This document shows, one piece after another, positions 8,969 through 17,225 of a DNA stretch of 64,000 bases. This DNA comes from Elusimicrobiales bacterium (GTDB taxonomy: Bacteria; Elusimicrobiota; Elusimicrobia; Elusimicrobiales; Elusimicrobiaceae). Under the pieces are notes generated by a model. That model saw only the letters and a program-made list of their open reading frames with translations. It was not told the origin of the DNA and made no database searches. The stretch lies in assembly GCA_041651175.1 (NCBI GenBank), contig JBAZJT010000001.1, positions 124,001-188,000 on the forward strand. Direction: 5' to 3'. The first letter of the stretch is position 1, and the number at the start of each line of letters is the position of its first letter. The position numbers were made by a program, and so were the translations under genes.

Positions 8969-9896
8969 AGGCGGATATATAGTGTTTGCCGCCGCGCTGC
9001 TGGCGCAGGCCATCAGGATTTCAGTGCCGTATGCCCTGGCGGCGGCGGGGGCGGCGGTGTCGGAAACCGCGGGCGTGGTCAATATCGCGCTGGAGGGCAT
9101 CATGCTCACCGGCGCCTTCTGCGCCACGTTGGGGACCTATTACACCGGCAACCCGTGGATTGGCGCGCTGTGCGCGGCGGCGGGCGGGATTGCGGTCTCG
9201 CTGATACACGCTTTCGTCTCCATACACTGCCGGGCGAATCAGATAATATCCGGGCTGGCGGTGAACATGCTGGCGGTGGGAGCCACCAAATTTTTCCTCA
9301 AGCTGATATTCAACTCGTCCGCCAATTCGGCGCGGATAGCGGGGCTGCCGCAATGCGGGGCCGGCGTTCTGGGAAAAATCCCGGCGCTGGGCACGTTGCT
9401 GGCGGACCCGCTTATGCTGGCGGCGCCGCTGCTGATGTATGCGGCCTGGCATCTGGTCTACCGCACACCGCTGGGGCTGCGGATGCGCGCCGTTGGCGAG
9501 CATCCCGAATGCGCCGGGACGCTGGGCGTAAACGTGTATCTGACCCGCTATCTGGCGGTTCTGTTCTGCGGCGTGCTGGCCGCCATGGCGGGCGCGTGGC
9601 TGGCCTTTGACCAGCACCAGTTCAGCGACGGGATGAGCGGCGGGCGCGGCTATATCGCGCTGGCGGCCATGATTTTCGGCAAGTGGAACCCGCTGGGCGC
9701 GGCCTGCGCCGCCGCGTTTTTCGGCCTGGCGGAAACGGCGCAGATAAATCTCCAGACCGCGGGCGTGCATATTCCCGCGCAGTTCATACAAATGATACCC
9801 TACGTGCTGACCATAGCCGTGCTGGCCGGAGTGATAGGCAGGACCCGCCCGCCCGCCGCCGACGGCAAACCATACCCGGAGGACGAGCATGATTGA
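8961..9896 (+). CDS. ABC transporter permease, nucleoside/BMP type (subunit 2)
   Basis: 311 residues, polytopic. Motifs VNIALEGIMLTGAF (about residues 38-51) and CRANQIISGLAVNMLA mark the COG1079-type permease, partner of the preceding gene; together they would form the membrane channel of a nucleoside/purine importer. The ATG at 8961 overlaps the end of the first permease by 8 bp, which fixes the start better than the in-frame GTG/ATG at 8928. The substrate is inferred from family only. The nearby 8-oxoguanine-deaminase-like gene may make a purine role more likely, but it is 5 kb away. Confidence 0.85.
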   Translation: MTEGGYIVFAAALLAQAIRISVPYALAAAGAAVSETAGVVNIALEGIMLTGAFCATLGTYYTGNPWIGALCAAAGGIAVSLIHAFVSIHCRANQIISGLAVNMLAVGATKFFLKLIFNSSANSARIAGLPQCGAGVLGKIPALGTLLADPLMLAAPLLMYAAWHLVYRTPLGLRMRAVGEHPECAGTLGVNVYLTRYLAVLFCGVLAAMAGAWLAFDQHQFSDGMSGGRGYIALAAMIFGKWNPLGAACAAAFFGLAETAQINLQTAGVHIPAQFIQMIPYVLTIAVLAGVIGRTRPPAADGKPYPEDEHD

Positions 9897-10578
9897 CTCC
9901 CTTGTCGGACTGCTGCACACCGCCGTTGATATTTTTTTTCATCTTGACACGCATCTCAACACATGGGCCGGCTCGCTGGGGCAGTGGCTGTATGTGGTGT
10001 TTTTTCTGGTGATATTCTGCGAGACGGGGCTTGTGGTTACGCCTTTCCTGCCGGGGGATTCTTTTTTGTTCGCGATAGGCGCGCTGTCTGCCAGGGACGG
10101 CTCTCCCATCAACATAGGCTTTACCATGCTGCTGCTGTCGGTCGCGGCGGTGGCGGGCGACGCGGTGAATTACGCCATAGGCCGCTGGACGGGGCCGAAG
10201 GTTTTCAGCAGCGAGACTTCGCGCTGGCTCAACCGCGGGCATTTGCTGCGCGCGCATAATTTTTACGAGAAATACGGCGGCAAGACCATAATACTGGCGC
10301 GCTTTATCCCGATAATACGCACCTTCGCGCCTTTTGTCGCGGGAATCGGGACAATGGGCTACGGCAAGTTCGCGCTCTATAACGTTACGGGCGGAATCGC
10401 GTGGGTATGCGCGTTTTTATGGGCGGGAAACAAGTTTTCCAATCTGCCGGTGGTCAAGCACCATTTTCATTACGTGATAGCCGCCATCATCATAATATCG
10501 GTGATACCGGCTGTGGTGGAATACCTCAGGGAATCCGCCAGGCACAAAAAAGAGCTTGCCGCCGCCGGTTCCCGCTGA
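9889..10578 (+). CDS. DedA family membrane protein
   Basis: 229 residues. Family hallmarks are ETGLVVTPFLPGDSFLF (near residues 43-59) and RFIPIIRTFAPFVAGIGTM (near 138-156), which carry the conserved acidic and Arg residues of DedA/SNARE-associated proteins thought to flip undecaprenyl phosphate or phospholipids. Four to six membrane segments are visible. It overlaps the second permease by 8 bp, so the three genes are probably co-transcribed. Convergent to the GH3 gene, with a dispersed repeat between them. Confidence 0.88.
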   Translation: MIDSLVGLLHTAVDIFFHLDTHLNTWAGSLGQWLYVVFFLVIFCETGLVVTPFLPGDSFLFAIGALSARDGSPINIGFTMLLLSVAAVAGDAVNYAIGRWTGPKVFSSETSRWLNRGHLLRAHNFYEKYGGKTIILARFIPIIRTFAPFVAGIGTMGYGKFALYNVTGGIAWVCAFLWAGNKFSNLPVVKHHFHYVIAAIIIISVIPAVVEYLRESARHKKELAAAGSR

Positions 10579-10740
10579 AGCTCAGCCAGGAAATTGCAGC
10601 TGGACAGCGGAATTCGCCGGCGGAGAGCGTGACATTCCTGTGCGGAATTGTTCGTGCGGGTATGCCCATCAAATTCCGCGCCGGACTGGCCGCGCCAGCC
10701 GCCGATGAATTCCGCAATCCAACTGCGATTTCCGGGCTAG
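10579..10740 (-). repeat. Dispersed repeat, full copy C (between convergent genes)
   Basis: Ends are imperfect inverted repeats of ~37 bp: the left reads AGCCAGGAAATTGCAGCTGG and the reverse complement of the right reads AGCCCGGAAATCGCAGTTGG, each continuing with similar sequence. The core on the minus strand reads GCGCGGAATTTGATGGGCAT ... CACAGGAATGTCACGC. Placed between dedA and the GH3 gene, it may also act as a bidirectional terminator through its fold, although no clear T-tract is present. Confidence 0.75.
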
Positions 10741-12263
10741 TTATCTGCGAAGACTTTGGCGCAGACGGCGTCAAGCTGGCATTTCCTGAAGCCGTAGCCG
10801 GAGGCCACAAGCGTGCCGGGCAGCGCGAAGCGGCTGTCAAAGAAATCGCGCAGCAGAATGGCGATGCAGCGCTTGGAGCGCGACTGCGCCGCCTCGAACA
10901 CCTTGCGCCAGCCGTCATGCAGACCCGCGTCCCAGACAAATATCACGGAGAGGTCCGCGCCTTCAATCTGCGCGATTGTCCTGGCCACGGCATTGTCGTC
11001 CGGGGCAAGCGGCACGCGGCACAGCTTGGGCCGGAAACCGCGCGCGCAGCTCTGGGACAGGAAATACCTGTCCAGGTCCGCGGCGCCGCGCTCCCACATC
11101 AGGGTTTCGGTCATGTCGGCAAAGCGCGGGTAAATGAAAACAGTTTTGCCGGTAAAATCGGCAAGCCGGACCGGAATCTCAAAATTGCCCGGATTGATTA
11201 TGTCGGCGGCCCGGCCCGCGGCGCGCCTTGCCAGCTCGCCGCCTTCGGCCAGCGGGCCCGGCTGGCCGTCAAACCGCTTTTCGCGTTTGGCAAACAGCGC
11301 CTTTATGCGCTCCACCGATTTTTCCAGCTCGGCGCGCTTGAGGGAACCGTCCTCGTAAGCCTTCAGCAGCTCGTGATACGATTTGTTCTGCGCGTCGGTC
11401 GCATGGCAGACCAGCAGCAGGTCGTGCCCGGCCTTGTCGGCCTTGACTATGGCCGCCCCCGCGCCGCCGTAGTCCGCCAGCGCGCCCATCTCCAGGTCGT
11501 CGGAGACTATAACGCCTTTGTAGCCGTATTTCTCGCGCAGCAGCCCGTGGATTATCTTGCGCGAGAATGTGGCGGGCGCGTCCGGGTCTATATTGACATA
11601 AAGCGGATGCGAGGACATGATGCAGTCCACCCCCGCCTCCATGGCGGCCTCAAAGGGTTTGAGATGGAAATCCTCCATCTCCTTCATGGTGGAATGGATG
11701 ACCGGCAGCTTTATATGCGCGTCCACCGTGGTGTGGCCTTTTCCGGGAAAATGCTTGGCCGTCGCGCTGAGGCCGAATGCCTGAGAGCCGGCGATGCGCT
11801 CTTTGATGAAAGAGGCCACCACCTCCGGCGACTTGGAATAGGAGCGCGAAAGTATGCCGGGGTTGTAATTTTCCGCTATGACGTCGCAAACCGGGGAGAA
11901 ATTGACGTCCACGCCAAGCGCGCGCAATTCGCGCGCCTCTATTGTTCCGTGCTGGCGGGCGGCTTCCCTGTCCCCCATCAGGCCGAAGGTGTAATTGTCC
12001 GGAAAAACGGTTACCGCGTCCTCGCCGAAAAACACCACACGCCCGCCCTCGTGGTCCAGAGTTACCAGCAGTCTGCGCTCCAGCCTGCTTTCCAGAGTTG
12101 AAATCAATGTTTTTATCTGCTGCGGGGAGCGGTAATTGCGCCGGTAGAGTATAAGCCCGCGCGCGCCCGTCTCGTGATAGAGGGCCAGGGTGCGTTCGTC
12201 CACCTCGGGCCCGGATATTCCGAATACAAGTTTCCAGCCTATAAGTTCTTTTAATGCCGACAT
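10737..12263 (-). CDS. Glycoside hydrolase family 3 protein, NagZ-like beta-N-acetylhexosaminidase
   Basis: 508 residues from the ATG at 12263 (a start 15 bases upstream is also possible). Features: LVTLDHEGGRV (near residue 68), the NagZ-type His/Asp loop KHFPGKGHTTVDAH (near 165-178) and VIVSDDLEMGAL with the nucleophilic Asp (near 250). NagZ releases GlcNAc from muropeptides during cell-wall recycling. At ~508 residues it is longer than single-domain NagZ (~340); the last ~150 residues form the second alpha/beta domain seen in two-domain GH3 enzymes. No signal peptide, so cytoplasmic. No Shine-Dalgarno is visible; TATTAT ends 6 bases before the ATG. Confidence 0.85.
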   Translation of the reverse strand: MSALKELIGWKLVFGISGPEVDERTLALYHETGARGLILYRRNYRSPQQIKTLISTLESRLERRLLVTLDHEGGRVVFFGEDAVTVFPDNYTFGLMGDREAARQHGTIEARELRALGVDVNFSPVCDVIAENYNPGILSRSYSKSPEVVASFIKERIAGSQAFGLSATAKHFPGKGHTTVDAHIKLPVIHSTMKEMEDFHLKPFEAAMEAGVDCIMSSHPLYVNIDPDAPATFSRKIIHGLLREKYGYKGVIVSDDLEMGALADYGGAGAAIVKADKAGHDLLLVCHATDAQNKSYHELLKAYEDGSLKRAELEKSVERIKALFAKREKRFDGQPGPLAEGGELARRAAGRAADIINPGNFEIPVRLADFTGKTVFIYPRFADMTETLMWERGAADLDRYFLSQSCARGFRPKLCRVPLAPDDNAVARTIAQIEGADLSVIFVWDAGLHDGWRKVFEAAQSRSKRCIAILLRDFFDSRFALPGTLVASGYGFRKCQLDAVCAKVFADN

Positions 12264-12264
12264 G

Positions 12265-12294
12265 CTGCCATAATACAAAATTATGTGCTATAAT
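12265..12294 (+). promoter_or_regulatory. Promoter of the cold-shock gene
   Basis: TATAAT at 12289-12294 preceded by TGC (extended -10), with CTGCCA at 12265-12270 as a 4/6 match to -35 at 18-bp spacing. Predicted start near 12301 leaves a ~57-nt leader before csp. Confidence 0.6.
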
Positions 12295-12357
12295 GGTTTT
12301 AGGGAGCGCAGTGCGGCTTCCTTGCAAAAGCTGTAGACACAAAGAGGAAATAAAGAA

Positions 12358-12564
12358 ATGGCAAAAGGAAAAGTGAAGTGGTTCAACAATCAGAAGGGTT
12401 ACGGCTTCATCACCCCTGAGGATGGCTCAAAAGATTTGTTTGTCCATTACTCAGCAATAACCGGCGACGGCTACAAGAGCCTCACCGAAGGTCAGGAAGT
12501 GGAGTTTGAAACCTCCGATTCCGACAAGGGCCCCAAAGCCATCAACGTCAGAAAAGCCGCTTAA
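12358..12564 (+). CDS. Cold-shock domain protein (CspA family)
   Basis: 68 residues, the normal length. It contains RNP1 KGYGFITP (residues 14-21) and RNP2 DLFVHY (27-32), the aromatic nucleic-acid-binding surface of the five-strand OB fold. It would bind single-stranded RNA/DNA as an RNA chaperone. Start ATG at 12358 is preceded by AGAGGAAA. The gene is monocistronic with its own promoter and a strong terminator at 12582-12612. Which csp paralogue it is cannot be told. Confidence 0.95.
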   Translation: MAKGKVKWFNNQKGYGFITPEDGSKDLFVHYSAITGDGYKSLTEGQEVEFETSDSDKGPKAINVRKAA

Positions 12565-12581
12565 TCCGAAAAGCGAAACCG

Positions 12582-12612
12582 AAAGCCCCGGTTAGTGCCG
12601 GGGCTTTTTTTT
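12582..12612 (+). terminator. Rho-independent terminator of csp
   Basis: Perfect 10-bp stem AAAGCCCCGG (12582-12591) / CCGGGGCTTT (12598-12607) with a 6-base loop, followed by T to 12612 (eight T from 12605). Confidence 0.92.
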
Positions 12613-12615
12613 GGA

Positions 12616-12762
12616 GTCTGCCGCAATAAATCCGGAAGTTGCGGCCTGACAGCGGAATCGGCGGCGGCTGGCGGGACATCCCGCCGGGACTGCAAGCCGT
12701 AAACCGCAAAGCCACAAGGCGAAAGCCGTGATTTTTGCCAAAAAGCTTATTCGGGAGCAAGT
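12616..12762 (+). repeat. Dispersed-repeat arm and GGGAGC edge upstream of the TMTC-like gene
   Basis: 12633-12660 (CCGGAAGTTGCGGCCTGACA and onward) matches the left inverted end of the dispersed repeat. 12731-12758 (GATTTTTGCC ... AAGCTTATTCGGGAGC) matches 59850-59878 upstream of rlmN. The GGGAG at 12753-12757 lies 8 bases before the ATG at 12766. Together with 12777-12873 this appears to be a rearranged or composite copy. Confidence 0.6.
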
Positions 12763-12765
12763 CCG

Positions 12766-14859
12766 ATGATTCCCGCCGCGGAATTTGACGGGCATGCCCG
12801 TCCGGCATGCAGGGAAAATTCCGCGCAGGAATATTCCGCCGGTTGCCGCAGAATTCCGCTGTCCAACTGCAGGAAATGGATTAAAGCGAAAACCGCGCCT
12901 TTTCTGGCCGCCGCGCTGGCTATCGCGCTGTTCTGGCCCTCGCTGAAAGGCGGCTTCCTCGGCGGCGACGATATGCAGTATGTAACCGGCAACGCCGATG
13001 TCGTCGGCGCGGGATGGGGCGGCGTATTTTCGTCGTCCTCGCTGGGATATTACCATCCGCTGACGCCGCTTTCCTTCCGGCTGGAAAGGCTGGTTTTCGG
13101 CCTCAACCCCGCCGCCTATCACGCCACTAATATCGCGCTGCATGCCGCCAACTGCACGCTGCTGTATCGCTTTGTTCTCGCGCTTGAGGGCGGCGCGCCC
13201 GCCGCGCTGGCGGCCTCGCTGCTGTTTGCGGCGCATCCGCTGCGCGCCGAATCGGTGTGCTGGATTTCCGGCAGGAAGGACCTGCTCTGCTGTTTTTTCC
13301 TGCTGGCGATGCTGACGGTTTATATCGGATACGTCAAATCGCGGGATTGGCGGGGGCTGGCGGCCTCGTGCCTGCTTTTCGCGCTGGCCATGCTGTCAAA
13401 ACCCACCGCGGCGGCGGCCCCCTTCGCGCTTGTGCTGGTTGACTGGCGGCTGCGGCGCGGCTGGGGGCGCGTGGTCTGGGCGGAAAAAATCCTGTTCCTG
13501 CTTGCGGGCGCGGCGATGTTTTCAATGTCATTTTTCATAGGCGGGTTTTTCCTGTCGGCAAGCGGCGCGGGGCTGCCTGTAATGGACAAGCTGGCGTTGT
13601 GCGGGCGGGGGTTGTGGTTTTATCTGGCAAAAACGTTGTGGCCCGCGCGGCTTTCGGTGCTGTACCCGCATTTCGCGCAGCCGGAACAGTTTGCCGCGAA
13701 ATACCTGCCTCTGTCCGGTTTTGCGGCATTGCTGGCTGCCCCGGCATTATTGTGCCGCCGGAAGAATTGGGAAGCCGCCGCGCCGGAAAAAACGCCGCTG
13801 TGCGCGCCCGCGTTTTTCGGGCTGGGTTTTTTCGCGCTGCTGCTGCTGCCCGCGCTGCCTTTCCCGGACCTGTTCCCGGCGGACAGGTACACGTATATAC
13901 CGGCGGCGGGGATATTCCTGCTGGCGGGCGCGGTATTCGCCCGGTTTTACGGCAAAGCGGCCATAACCTGCGCCGGCGCGGTTTTGCTGGCGTGCTGCTG
14001 GCTTTGCTCGGCGCGGGTGAATTTATGGCTGGACGGCATAGCCCTCTGCGACGATGCCATCGCCAAAATCGGCAATTCCGCGGACTCAACCGCCGTTCCC
14101 ACGATGCTGGCCAACAGGGGCGCGGAGTATTTCACGCGCGGGCAGTACGCCAATGCGCTTGGGGATTTCACCAAAGCGATAGAGCTCAACCCCTCCTTTG
14201 ATTATGTTTACGGCTATCGCGGCGCGGCCTGCAGCGCGACCGGCGATTATGCGCGGGCCGAGGCGGATTATACTATCGGCATAAAATCCCGGCCCCGGTA
14301 TGCGGAAACCTATGTGAACCGGGGCAAGGTGCGCTACGCGCAAAAAAAATACGCCGCCGCCATGGAGGATTTTGCAAAAGCCCTTGAACTAAAGCCGCGT
14401 TACGGTTATGCTTATTACGCGCGCGCCTCCGTTCTGGCCGCGCTGGGGCGGCATGAACAGGCGCTGGAGGATGTTTCCAAAGCGCTGGAGCTGGAACCTT
14501 CCGCCGGGGCATGGCGTTTGCGCGCGGCGGCGGAGTTTGCGCTGGGCCGGTACCCGCAATCCGCCGGGGATTACGGAAAAGCCATCGCGCTGGAGCCTTC
14601 GGCGGAAGATTATCTTTCAAGAGGCTGCGCCGTGATGCGGACGGGCGGATTTGCCGCCGCCGAAGCCGACATGAACGAGGCGCTGCGCCTGAGGCCGGAC
14701 TACGGTGAGGCTTATGTGAACCGCGGCATAGCGCGCGGCAACCTGGGCCGGCACGGCGAGGCGCTGGCGGATTTTGACAGGGCGCTTTCGCTAAACCCCG
14801 GCGACGCGGCGGCGCGCAACGGCAAAGCCGTGGCCGGAAAAATGCTGCGCGGGAGATGA
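12766..14859 (+). CDS. TMTC-like multi-pass membrane protein with C-terminal TPR repeats
   Basis: 697 residues. Residues ~43-400 are polytopic, with a first loop GGDDMQYV and YYHPLTPLSFRLE, then HATNIALHAANC and ISGRKDLL, all typical of TMTC-type O-mannosyltransferase-like proteins. Residues ~460-690 carry about seven TPRs. A role in protein O-glycosylation or glycan transfer at the membrane is inferred by family. The only credible start is the ATG at 12766, with GGGAG 8 bases upstream; the frame has no ATG, GTG or TTG between it and the first membrane helix. Residues ~5-36 are therefore encoded by a dispersed repeat, an apparent exaptation. The next gene follows after 3 bp. Confidence 0.75.
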   Translation: MIPAAEFDGHARPACRENSAQEYSAGCRRIPLSNCRKWIKAKTAPFLAAALAIALFWPSLKGGFLGGDDMQYVTGNADVVGAGWGGVFSSSSLGYYHPLTPLSFRLERLVFGLNPAAYHATNIALHAANCTLLYRFVLALEGGAPAALAASLLFAAHPLRAESVCWISGRKDLLCCFFLLAMLTVYIGYVKSRDWRGLAASCLLFALAMLSKPTAAAAPFALVLVDWRLRRGWGRVVWAEKILFLLAGAAMFSMSFFIGGFFLSASGAGLPVMDKLALCGRGLWFYLAKTLWPARLSVLYPHFAQPEQFAAKYLPLSGFAALLAAPALLCRRKNWEAAAPEKTPLCAPAFFGLGFFALLLLPALPFPDLFPADRYTYIPAAGIFLLAGAVFARFYGKAAITCAGAVLLACCWLCSARVNLWLDGIALCDDAIAKIGNSADSTAVPTMLANRGAEYFTRGQYANALGDFTKAIELNPSFDYVYGYRGAACSATGDYARAEADYTIGIKSRPRYAETYVNRGKVRYAQKKYAAAMEDFAKALELKPRYGYAYYARASVLAALGRHEQALEDVSKALELEPSAGAWRLRAAAEFALGRYPQSAGDYGKAIALEPSAEDYLSRGCAVMRTGGFAAAEADMNEALRLRPDYGEAYVNRGIARGNLGRHGEALADFDRALSLNPGDAAARNGKAVAGKMLRGR
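12777..12873 (+). repeat. Dispersed repeat, copy B, overlapping a coding N-terminus
   Basis: Reads GCGGAATTTGACGGGCATG ... GCATGCAGGGAAAATTCC ... CAGGAATATTCCGCCGG ... GAATTCCGCTGTCCAACTGC. It matches copies A, C, D and E over its length, and it lies wholly inside the open frame beginning at 12766. Confidence 0.75.
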
Positions 14860-14862
14860 CTT

Positions 14863-16248
14863 ATGAAACAGAAAACCCTGCTTGTAAAAAACGCGCTTAA
14901 AATCGCGGTGATGGACGGGGCCGGAACCGAAATCTCCGGCGGGGATATTTATATTGAAGGCCCGCGCATCGTTAAAACCGGCAAAAACCTGCGCGTGAAA
15001 GCCATGGAGACCGTTGACGCCCGCGGCTGCGTCGCCGTCCCGGGGCTGGTGAACACGCATCATCATCTCTACCAGACGCTCACCCGCAATCTGCCCGGCG
15101 CGCAGGACAGCAAGCTCTTTGACTGGCTGGTCTATCTCTACGAAATCTGGCGGCATATAGACGGGGAAAGCGTCCACGCCAGCGCGCGGGCCGGCCTTGC
15201 CGAACTGCTGCTTTCCGGCTGCACAACTTCAAGCGACCACCTGTACCTTTTCCCCGGCGGCGCAAGCGCAAACCTCATAGACGCGGAGATAGAGGCCGCC
15301 CGCGAGCTGGGAATCCGTTTCCATCCGTGCAGAGGCTCCATGTCGCGCGGCAAATCCGCCGGCGGGCTGCCGCCCGACGACGTGGTCCAGACCGAAGACG
15401 AGATTATGCGGGACTGCGAACGCCTCGTCAATAAATACCACGACAGGGGGCGTTTTGCCATGACGCGCATCGCGCTTGCGCCCTGCTCGCCTTTTTCAGT
15501 AACCCCGGAGCTTCTGAAACTCACCGCCCAGGCCGCCCGGAAATGGGATGTGCGCATGCACACCCATCTGGCCGAAACAAAAGATGAAAACGACTATTGC
15601 CTGAAAACCCTGGGAATGCGCCCGCTGGAATACATGCGCTCGTCCGGCTGGCTGGAGGACGGCAGAAGCTGGTTCGCGCACTGCGTGCACCTCAATCCCG
15701 CCGAATCGCGGCTTATGGCCAAAACCCGTGCCGGCGTGGCGCATTGCCCGTCGTCCAACATGCGGCTGGGTTCTGGCATCGCGCCGGTGAATATGTATCT
15801 GCGGCACGGCGTGGCGGTGTCGCTGGGGGTGGACGGCTCCGCCTCCAACGACTGCAACGACATGCCGGGCGAGGCCAGAAACGCCATGCTCTGCGCCCGC
15901 GTAAAAGACGGCGCCGGCGCGATGAGCGCGCGGCAGGCGCTGCGCCTTGCCACAATTGGCGGCGCGCGCGTGCTGGGCCGCGACGACATCGGCTCGCTGG
16001 AGCCGGGCATGGCCGCCGATATAGCGTTGTTTGATGTGAGCGGGCTGGATTTTGCCGGCGCGCAGAGCGACCCGGTGGCCGCGCTGATGTTCTGCGGCAC
16101 AAGCCACAGGGCCAGGCATGTGATAGTAAACGGCAAAATCGCGGTCAAGGACGGCAGGCTGGCGAAACTGGACGAGCGCCGCATCGCCGCTGCGCAAAAC
16201 AAAGCCGCCGCCAAACTCTACCGCAAAGCCGGACTTACCCCTGCATGA
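14863..16248 (+). CDS. Amidohydrolase, 8-oxoguanine deaminase-like
   Basis: 461 residues of the TIM-barrel metal-dependent hydrolase superfamily. Metal ligands visible: NTHHHLYQ (His 66-68), HTHLAETKDE near residue 232, AHCVHLNP near 268 and VDGSASND near 324. LLSGCTTSSDHLYLFP is typical of the 8-oxoguanine deaminase/hydroxyatrazine hydrolase group, which removes an amino group from purines or triazines. The pairing of a conserved active site with those loops supports the call, but guanine deaminase or another cytosine/guanine-type deaminase cannot be excluded. Located 3 bp after the TMTC-like gene, so probably co-transcribed though unrelated in function. Confidence 0.8.
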   Translation: MKQKTLLVKNALKIAVMDGAGTEISGGDIYIEGPRIVKTGKNLRVKAMETVDARGCVAVPGLVNTHHHLYQTLTRNLPGAQDSKLFDWLVYLYEIWRHIDGESVHASARAGLAELLLSGCTTSSDHLYLFPGGASANLIDAEIEAARELGIRFHPCRGSMSRGKSAGGLPPDDVVQTEDEIMRDCERLVNKYHDRGRFAMTRIALAPCSPFSVTPELLKLTAQAARKWDVRMHTHLAETKDENDYCLKTLGMRPLEYMRSSGWLEDGRSWFAHCVHLNPAESRLMAKTRAGVAHCPSSNMRLGSGIAPVNMYLRHGVAVSLGVDGSASNDCNDMPGEARNAMLCARVKDGAGAMSARQALRLATIGGARVLGRDDIGSLEPGMAADIALFDVSGLDFAGAQSDPVAALMFCGTSHRARHVIVNGKIAVKDGRLAKLDERRIAAAQNKAAAKLYRKAGLTPA

Positions 16249-16321
16249 GCAATGTTTTATGCGGTTGGCCGCAGTCGCGGTTGCGGCAGGGAGCCATGCG
16301 CGCTCCGGGCGGAGGGACGGG

Positions 16322-17221
16322 TCAGCCTTTGCCAAGCCGCAGGTAGGGGTTTACCGGCCTGCCGCGCCTGTCGCGTATTTCAAAATGCAGATGGGGGCCG
16401 GTAGTGTAGCCGGTGTCTCCGACCAGGCCGATGAGGGTTTTGTCTTTTTTAACGCGCTCGCCGCAGGCGACTGAAATTCTGGAAAGATGTCCGTACCTGG
16501 TGGCCTCGCCGTTGTCGTGGGTTATTTCCACCATATTGCCGTAGCCGCCCTCCCAGCCGGCGAAAGAAACCGTGCCGGAGCGGGACGGGTACACCTTCGC
16601 CCCGTAGGGCTTGGGGAGGTCTATGCCCTGATGCTTTATCCGCCGGCGCAGCAGCGGATGCCGCCTGTAGCCAAAACCCGAGCTGATGCGCCACTGCCCG
16701 TTTATCGGGATATGGTAGCCGTCCACCGCCACGAAAACCCCGGGCAGAATCAGGTACTCGCCTTTTTCCAGATGATACGGTCCCAGCATAGCCGAGGGGG
16801 GCAGCCGGTTTTCGTCTATAATTTTACGTTTCAGCGCGGCCTTGTCCCCGCCTTTGCAGTAGCGCGCGACTATGGAATCCAGGTTTTCCTCCCTGGCGGA
16901 TTCGTAGAGAAAACCTTTCTTGTTCATCACTCGGATATAACCGCCGGAGCGCATGACGACAAATTCATTCTGGTTGGTGGACTGGAGCGAGCGCACATCC
17001 GTGCCATATACGCGCGCTATGGAATTGATGCTGTCGCGCGGGGAGATTTTGTGTTTTCCCTGCACCAGGCAGTTCAATGCGCGGTAGGTCTCCGCCGAGG
17101 GCGACGGCGGGCCGGCCTGGGTCCATACCGAGTATCTGGCCCATTGCGGATAGAAAGAAGCCATATCCGCCGGAGTCCCCGCCCAGGAAGCCACCGCCGC
17201 CAGCAGAATCAGTTTATGCAT
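16322..17221 (-). CDS. M23 family metallopeptidase with LysM-like region
   Basis: 299 residues. A short signal peptide (MHKLILLAAVASWAG) is followed by a LysM-like stretch (SINSIARVYGTDVRSLQ, near residues 63-79), then a linker, and a C-terminal LytM/M23 domain with HQGIDLP (Zn His and Asp), YGHLSRI and HLHFEI (Zn His) near residues 190-280. Such proteins cut peptidoglycan cross-links in the periplasm or, when inactive, regulate amidases; here the ligands are intact, so activity is expected. It starts 4 bp after the metallophosphoesterase stop, the last gene in the long rpsF-led run. Confidence 0.9.
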   Translation of the reverse strand: MHKLILLAAVASWAGTPADMASFYPQWARYSVWTQAGPPSPSAETYRALNCLVQGKHKISPRDSINSIARVYGTDVRSLQSTNQNEFVVMRSGGYIRVMNKKGFLYESAREENLDSIVARYCKGGDKAALKRKIIDENRLPPSAMLGPYHLEKGEYLILPGVFVAVDGYHIPINGQWRISSGFGYRRHPLLRRRIKHQGIDLPKPYGAKVYPSRSGTVSFAGWEGGYGNMVEITHDNGEATRYGHLSRISVACGERVKKDKTLIGLVGDTGYTTGPHLHFEIRDRRGRPVNPYLRLGKG

Positions 17222-17225
17222 CGGA

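Noticed and set aside
10401..12101. 566-residue plus-strand frame opposite the GH3 gene
   Set aside because: No family motif, and it is antisense to a convincing enzyme with intact catalytic loop.
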